Of a DNA stretch of 10,469 nt, positions 7,928 to 10,469 are shown one piece after another (position 1 is the stretch's first letter; every line of letters begins with the position of its first letter). The stretch covers positions 1-10,469 of the forward strand of contig CAZGTQ010000221.1 of the NCBI GenBank assembly GCA_964528575.1, written 5' to 3'. The notes beneath the pieces are model-generated. The model saw only the letters and a program-made list of their open reading frames with translations. It was not told where the DNA came from and ran no database searches. Position numbers and translations under genes: made by a program. Source of the stretch: CAZGTQ01 sp964528575 (GTDB lineage Bacteria > Planctomycetota > UBA1135 > GCA-002686595).

Positions 7928-9142
7928 GTGGCGCCCCTCGATCGGCTCGCGCGCCGGCTCGCCGCCGGCGAGGCGCTCGTCGCCGGCGTGCTCTCGGGCA
8001 CCTCGGCCGACGGGATCGACGTCGCGCTCGTGCGGCCGGCGCCCGCGTCCGCTCCCGCGCGCGCTCCGCACGTCCTCGCGTTCGCGACCGAGCCGTTCCC
8101 GGCCGAGCTCGGAGCGCGCGTGCGCGCGGTGCTCGACGGCTCGCCGTGCGGCCTGGGCGCGGCGGCGCTGCTGCACCGCGACCTCGGCCGCGCGTTCGGT
8201 GCGGCCGCGGCGCGCGTCGCGCGGCGCCGCGCAGACGTCGAGCGCGGCGTCGAGCGCGGCCTCGAGCTGGTCGGCTCGCACGGCCAGACCGTGTGGCACC
8301 ACGACGGCCGCGAGCCGAGCGGCCCGGCGACGCTCCAGCTCGGCGACGGCGACTTCGTCGCGCGCGCGGCGGGCTGCACCGTGGTCAGCGACTTTCGCCA
8401 GGCGGACGTCGCGGCGGGGGGCGAGGGAGCGCCGCTCGTCGCGCTCGTCGACGCAGCGCTCTACCCCGCGCTCCCGCGGCCGGCGGCGGTGCTCAATCTC
8501 GGCGGCATGGCGAACCTGACGCTGCTCTCGGAGCGCGGGCTCGAGAGCGCGTTCGACGTCGGCCCGTGCGGGAGCCTGCTCGACGGCCTCGCGCGGCGCG
8601 TGCTCGACGCGCCGTTCGACGCGGACGGAGCGGCGGCGCTCGCGGGGCGCGTGGACGAGGCGACGGTCGCGTGGCTCGCCGCGCACCCGTTCCTCGCGGC
8701 GCCGCCGCCCAAGAGCACGGGGCGCGACACGTTCGGCGCGGCGTGGGTCGACGCGTTGTGCGCGCGCGCCGCGGCGCTCGCGCCGGCCGACCTCTGCGCG
8801 AGCGCGGCGGCGTTCGTCGCGGCGAGCGTCGCCGACGCGCTCGAGCGCTTCGCGCCCGCGCCGCCGCGCGCGCTCGTCGTCGCGGGCGGGGGAGCGCGCA
8901 ACCGGGCGCTCGTGCGCGCGCTCGCCGAGCGCGTGCCGGCGCCCGTGTCGGCGAGCGACGAGCACGGCGTCGACGCCGACGCGCGCGAGGCGGTCGGATT
9001 CGCGCTGCTCGCGGCAGCGTGCGTGCGCGGCGAGGCGCTCGACGCGCGCGCCGCAACCGGCGCGCGCGTGCCGGCGATCCTCGGCAAGATCAGTCGGTTC
9101 GCGGGCGCGGAGGAAGCGGCGGAAGCGGAGGGAGCGGCGTGA
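7928..9142 (+). CDS. anmK: Anhydro-N-acetylmuramic acid kinase
   Basis: AnmK opens and phosphorylates 1,6-anhydro-MurNAc with ATP, giving MurNAc-6-phosphate, a cytoplasmic step of peptidoglycan recycling. The 404-residue protein carries the ordered family motifs: GVLSGTSADGIDVAL (20-34, phosphate loop), VGSHGQTVWH (115-124), DFRQADVAAGGEGAPLV (155-171), NLGGMANLT (190-198), FDVGPCGSLLD (209-219), PKSTGRDTFG (261-270) and VVAGGGARN (317-325). The usual length is about 370-390; the excess is mostly a short N-terminal extension and an Ala/Glu-rich tail (391-404). The start is GTG at 7928, chosen because it precedes the first motif by 19 residues and follows a promoter-like sequence with no room for a leader. 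The end overlaps the downstream GH3 gene by 4 nt, consistent with a recycling operon. Confidence 0.95.
   Translation: MAPLDRLARRLAAGEALVAGVLSGTSADGIDVALVRPAPASAPARAPHVLAFATEPFPAELGARVRAVLDGSPCGLGAAALLHRDLGRAFGAAAARVARRRADVERGVERGLELVGSHGQTVWHHDGREPSGPATLQLGDGDFVARAAGCTVVSDFRQADVAAGGEGAPLVALVDAALYPALPRPAAVLNLGGMANLTLLSERGLESAFDVGPCGSLLDGLARRVLDAPFDADGAAALAGRVDEATVAWLAAHPFLAAPPPKSTGRDTFGAAWVDALCARAAALAPADLCASAAAFVAASVADALERFAPAPPRALVVAGGGARNRALVRALAERVPAPVSASDEHGVDADAREAVGFALLAAACVRGEALDARAATGARVPAILGKISRFAGAEEAAEAEGAA
9127..9131 (+). promoter_or_regulatory. Strong ribosome-binding site fixing the GH3 start
   Basis: GGAGG lies 7 nt before the GTG at 9139, inside the last codons of anmK. It is one of the clearest Shine-Dalgarno sequences in the window and supports the GTGA overlap start. 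Confidence 0.7.
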
Positions 9143-10469
9143 GCGGCGCGGGAGCGGACGCCGACGTCGCGGCGCGCCGGCGGGCGATCGGCGCGACGAT
9201 CGTGCCCGAGCACCGCGTCGGCGGCCGGCGGCCGGACGAGCGTTTCCTCGCGCGCTACCCGCCCGCCGGGCTGATCGTCTACGGGCGCGCGCTGGGCGAC
9301 GGCCGCACGCTCGCGGGCCTGGCGGACGAGATCGTCGAGCTCCGCGCGCGCTGCGACGCCCTCGGGCTCGCGCGGCCGTTCCTCTGCTGCGACCTCGAGG
9401 AGGGCGCGGGTCTGCACTTCGACGACGCGACGCGGCTGCCGCCGGCGCTCGCGCTCGCCGCGGCCGACGCCGGCGGCGCACCGGCCGGCATCGACTGGAT
9501 CGCGTCCGCGGGCGCGCTGTGCGGGCACGAGGCGCGCGCGCGCGGCGTCGAGCTCGTGCTCGGCCCCGTCGTCGACGTGAACACGCGCGCGGACAACCCG
9601 ATCATCGCCGTGCGCAGCTTCGGCGACGAGCCGGGCGCGGTCGCGGAGCGCGCGCTGCGCTTCACCGCCGGCCTGCACCTGGGCGGCGCGGGCGCGTGCC
9701 TCAAGCACTGGCCGGGCCACGGGGACACCGACCTCGACTCGCACCTCGTGCTCCCGCGCGTCGAGCGCAGCGCGGCGGAGCTCGAGGCGACCGAGCTCGT
9801 GCCGTACGCGCGCGCGTTCGCCGCGGGCGCGCTGGAGCGGCCCGACAGCGTGATGGTGGCGCACCTCGACGTGCCCGCGCTCACCGGCGAGCGCGGCCTT
9901 CCCACGACGCTCTCGCGCCGCGCGACGGCGGAGCGGCTCGCGGCGCTGGGCTTCGACGGCGCCGCGCTCTCCGACGGCATGAACATGGGCGCGGTGCGCG
10001 TCCTCGAGCGGACGCACGCGCGCGCGGTGCGCGCCGGCTGCCACGGCCTCTTGTGTCCCGTCGACCCGCACGAGGCCGCGATCGAGATCTTCGAGGGCGC
10101 CGAGGACGCCGGACGCGCGGACGGCGCGTCGTGGCTCGACGTCGAGCGCGCCGCGCGGCGCATGGAGCGGCGGCGCGCGTCGCTCGCCGCGCGGCGCGCC
10201 GCGAGCGACGCGCAGCTCGCGGAGCGCGGCGTGCACCCGGGCGCGCGGCCGGGCGCGGGCGCGGCCGAGCGCGCGCGCTTCGCAGCCGAGCTCGCGGCAG
10301 CCTGCCTGTGCGCCGATCCGAGCGGCCTGCCGGTCGAACCGCTCGCGAGCTGGGAGCTCGCGCCGTTCGGACTCGGCCCGGTGGCGCGCGACGAGGCGCG
10401 CGCGGCGCTCGAGGCCGCGCTCGGCGCCGGATCGAGCGCTCGCGCGCGCGCCGGCGGGGCGGGGGTGGC
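9139..10469 (+). CDS. nagZ: Glycoside hydrolase family 3, N-acetylglucosaminidase-like (3' end beyond window)
   Basis: The frame starts at GTG 9139 and stays open to the window edge, so 443 residues are visible and the end is missing. GH3 landmarks are LCCDLEEGAG (82-91), LGPVVDVNTRADNPII (141-156), RSFGDEP (159-165), the NagZ signature KHWPGHGDTDLDSH (189-202) with His194 as the likely acid/base, and the nucleophile region LSDGMNMGAV (277-286) with Asp279. NagZ releases GlcNAc from GlcNAc-anhydroMurNAc muropeptides, and the overlap with anmK (GTGA) fits that role. Two things are unusual. The substrate loop reads DLEEGAGLHF rather than DQEGGRVxRF, and the protein continues well past the roughly 340 residues of short NagZ enzymes, so it has a C-terminal extra region. 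GH3 membership is sure; the exact substrate is inferred from context. No export signal is visible, suggesting a cytoplasmic enzyme. Confidence 0.88.
   Translation, partial: MSGAGADADVAARRRAIGATIVPEHRVGGRRPDERFLARYPPAGLIVYGRALGDGRTLAGLADEIVELRARCDALGLARPFLCCDLEEGAGLHFDDATRLPPALALAAADAGGAPAGIDWIASAGALCGHEARARGVELVLGPVVDVNTRADNPIIAVRSFGDEPGAVAERALRFTAGLHLGGAGACLKHWPGHGDTDLDSHLVLPRVERSAAELEATELVPYARAFAAGALERPDSVMVAHLDVPALTGERGLPTTLSRRATAERLAALGFDGAALSDGMNMGAVRVLERTHARAVRAGCHGLLCPVDPHEAAIEIFEGAEDAGRADGASWLDVERAARRMERRRASLAARRAASDAQLAERGVHPGARPGAGAAERARFAAELAAACLCADPSGLPVEPLASWELAPFGLGPVARDEARAALEAALGAGSSARARAGGAGV

Noticed and set aside
8461..10236. A 591-codon minus-strand frame opposite anmK and the GH3 gene
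   Set aside because: Both plus-strand genes carry full family motifs; this frame has none and is rich in Arg and Ala.

Overview
The window is very GC-rich (clearly above 70% by eye) and densely packed with genes that keep a consistent GC-rich codon pattern. CMP-Kdo synthase (KdsB) and a signal peptide with a probable lipobox point to a Gram-negative-type bacterium with a lipopolysaccharide outer membrane. The NtrC/NtrX-type sigma-54 activator, a DUF1844 protein and a possible DUF4388 (PATAN) fragment fit high-GC groups such as Planctomycetota or Myxococcota. That placement is an inference and I cannot narrow it further.

Layout. (1) 2-274, plus strand: the last 90 residues of a protein that begins outside the window. 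(2) 328-3723, minus strand: a compact operon read leftwards as lipoprotein, kdsB, pyrG, DUF1844 protein. The junctions are a 2-nt gap, an ATGA overlap and a GTGA overlap. A sigma70-like promoter with a dyad over its -10 box lies just upstream at 3777-3812. (3) 3912-5027, minus strand: an FAD-dependent oxidoreductase resembling geranylgeranyl reductases, ending in a tandem duplication that repeats its stop codon. (4) 5028-5441: a 414-bp divergent intergenic region with a palindrome, three 11-bp direct repeats, a candidate promoter and a leader rich in inverted repeats. (5) 5442-6455, plus strand: a membrane-anchored protein with two LysM domains. It converges on (6) 6471-7880, minus strand: a sigma-54-dependent response regulator. 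(7) 7928 to the window end, plus strand: anmK overlapping a GH3 N-acetylglucosaminidase-like gene by GTGA; the second gene runs off the window.

How the genes fit together. PyrG makes CTP, and KdsB uses CTP to activate Kdo for lipid A-core assembly, so the leftward operon couples a nucleotide supply step to an outer-membrane step. On the right, GH3/NagZ-type enzymes release anhydro-MurNAc from recycled muropeptides and AnmK phosphorylates it, so anmK-nagZ reads as a peptidoglycan recycling operon. With the LysM protein, most of the window concerns the cell envelope. The response regulator has no partner kinase here and its targets are unknown.

I found no mobile element, CRISPR array, tRNA or rRNA, and no clear sign of a wholly new system. 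The less described items are the lipoprotein and DUF1844 protein bracketing kdsB-pyrG, the inverted-repeat-rich leader of the LysM gene, a probably leaderless anmK, and a GH3 enzyme with altered substrate-loop and nucleophile-loop motifs.
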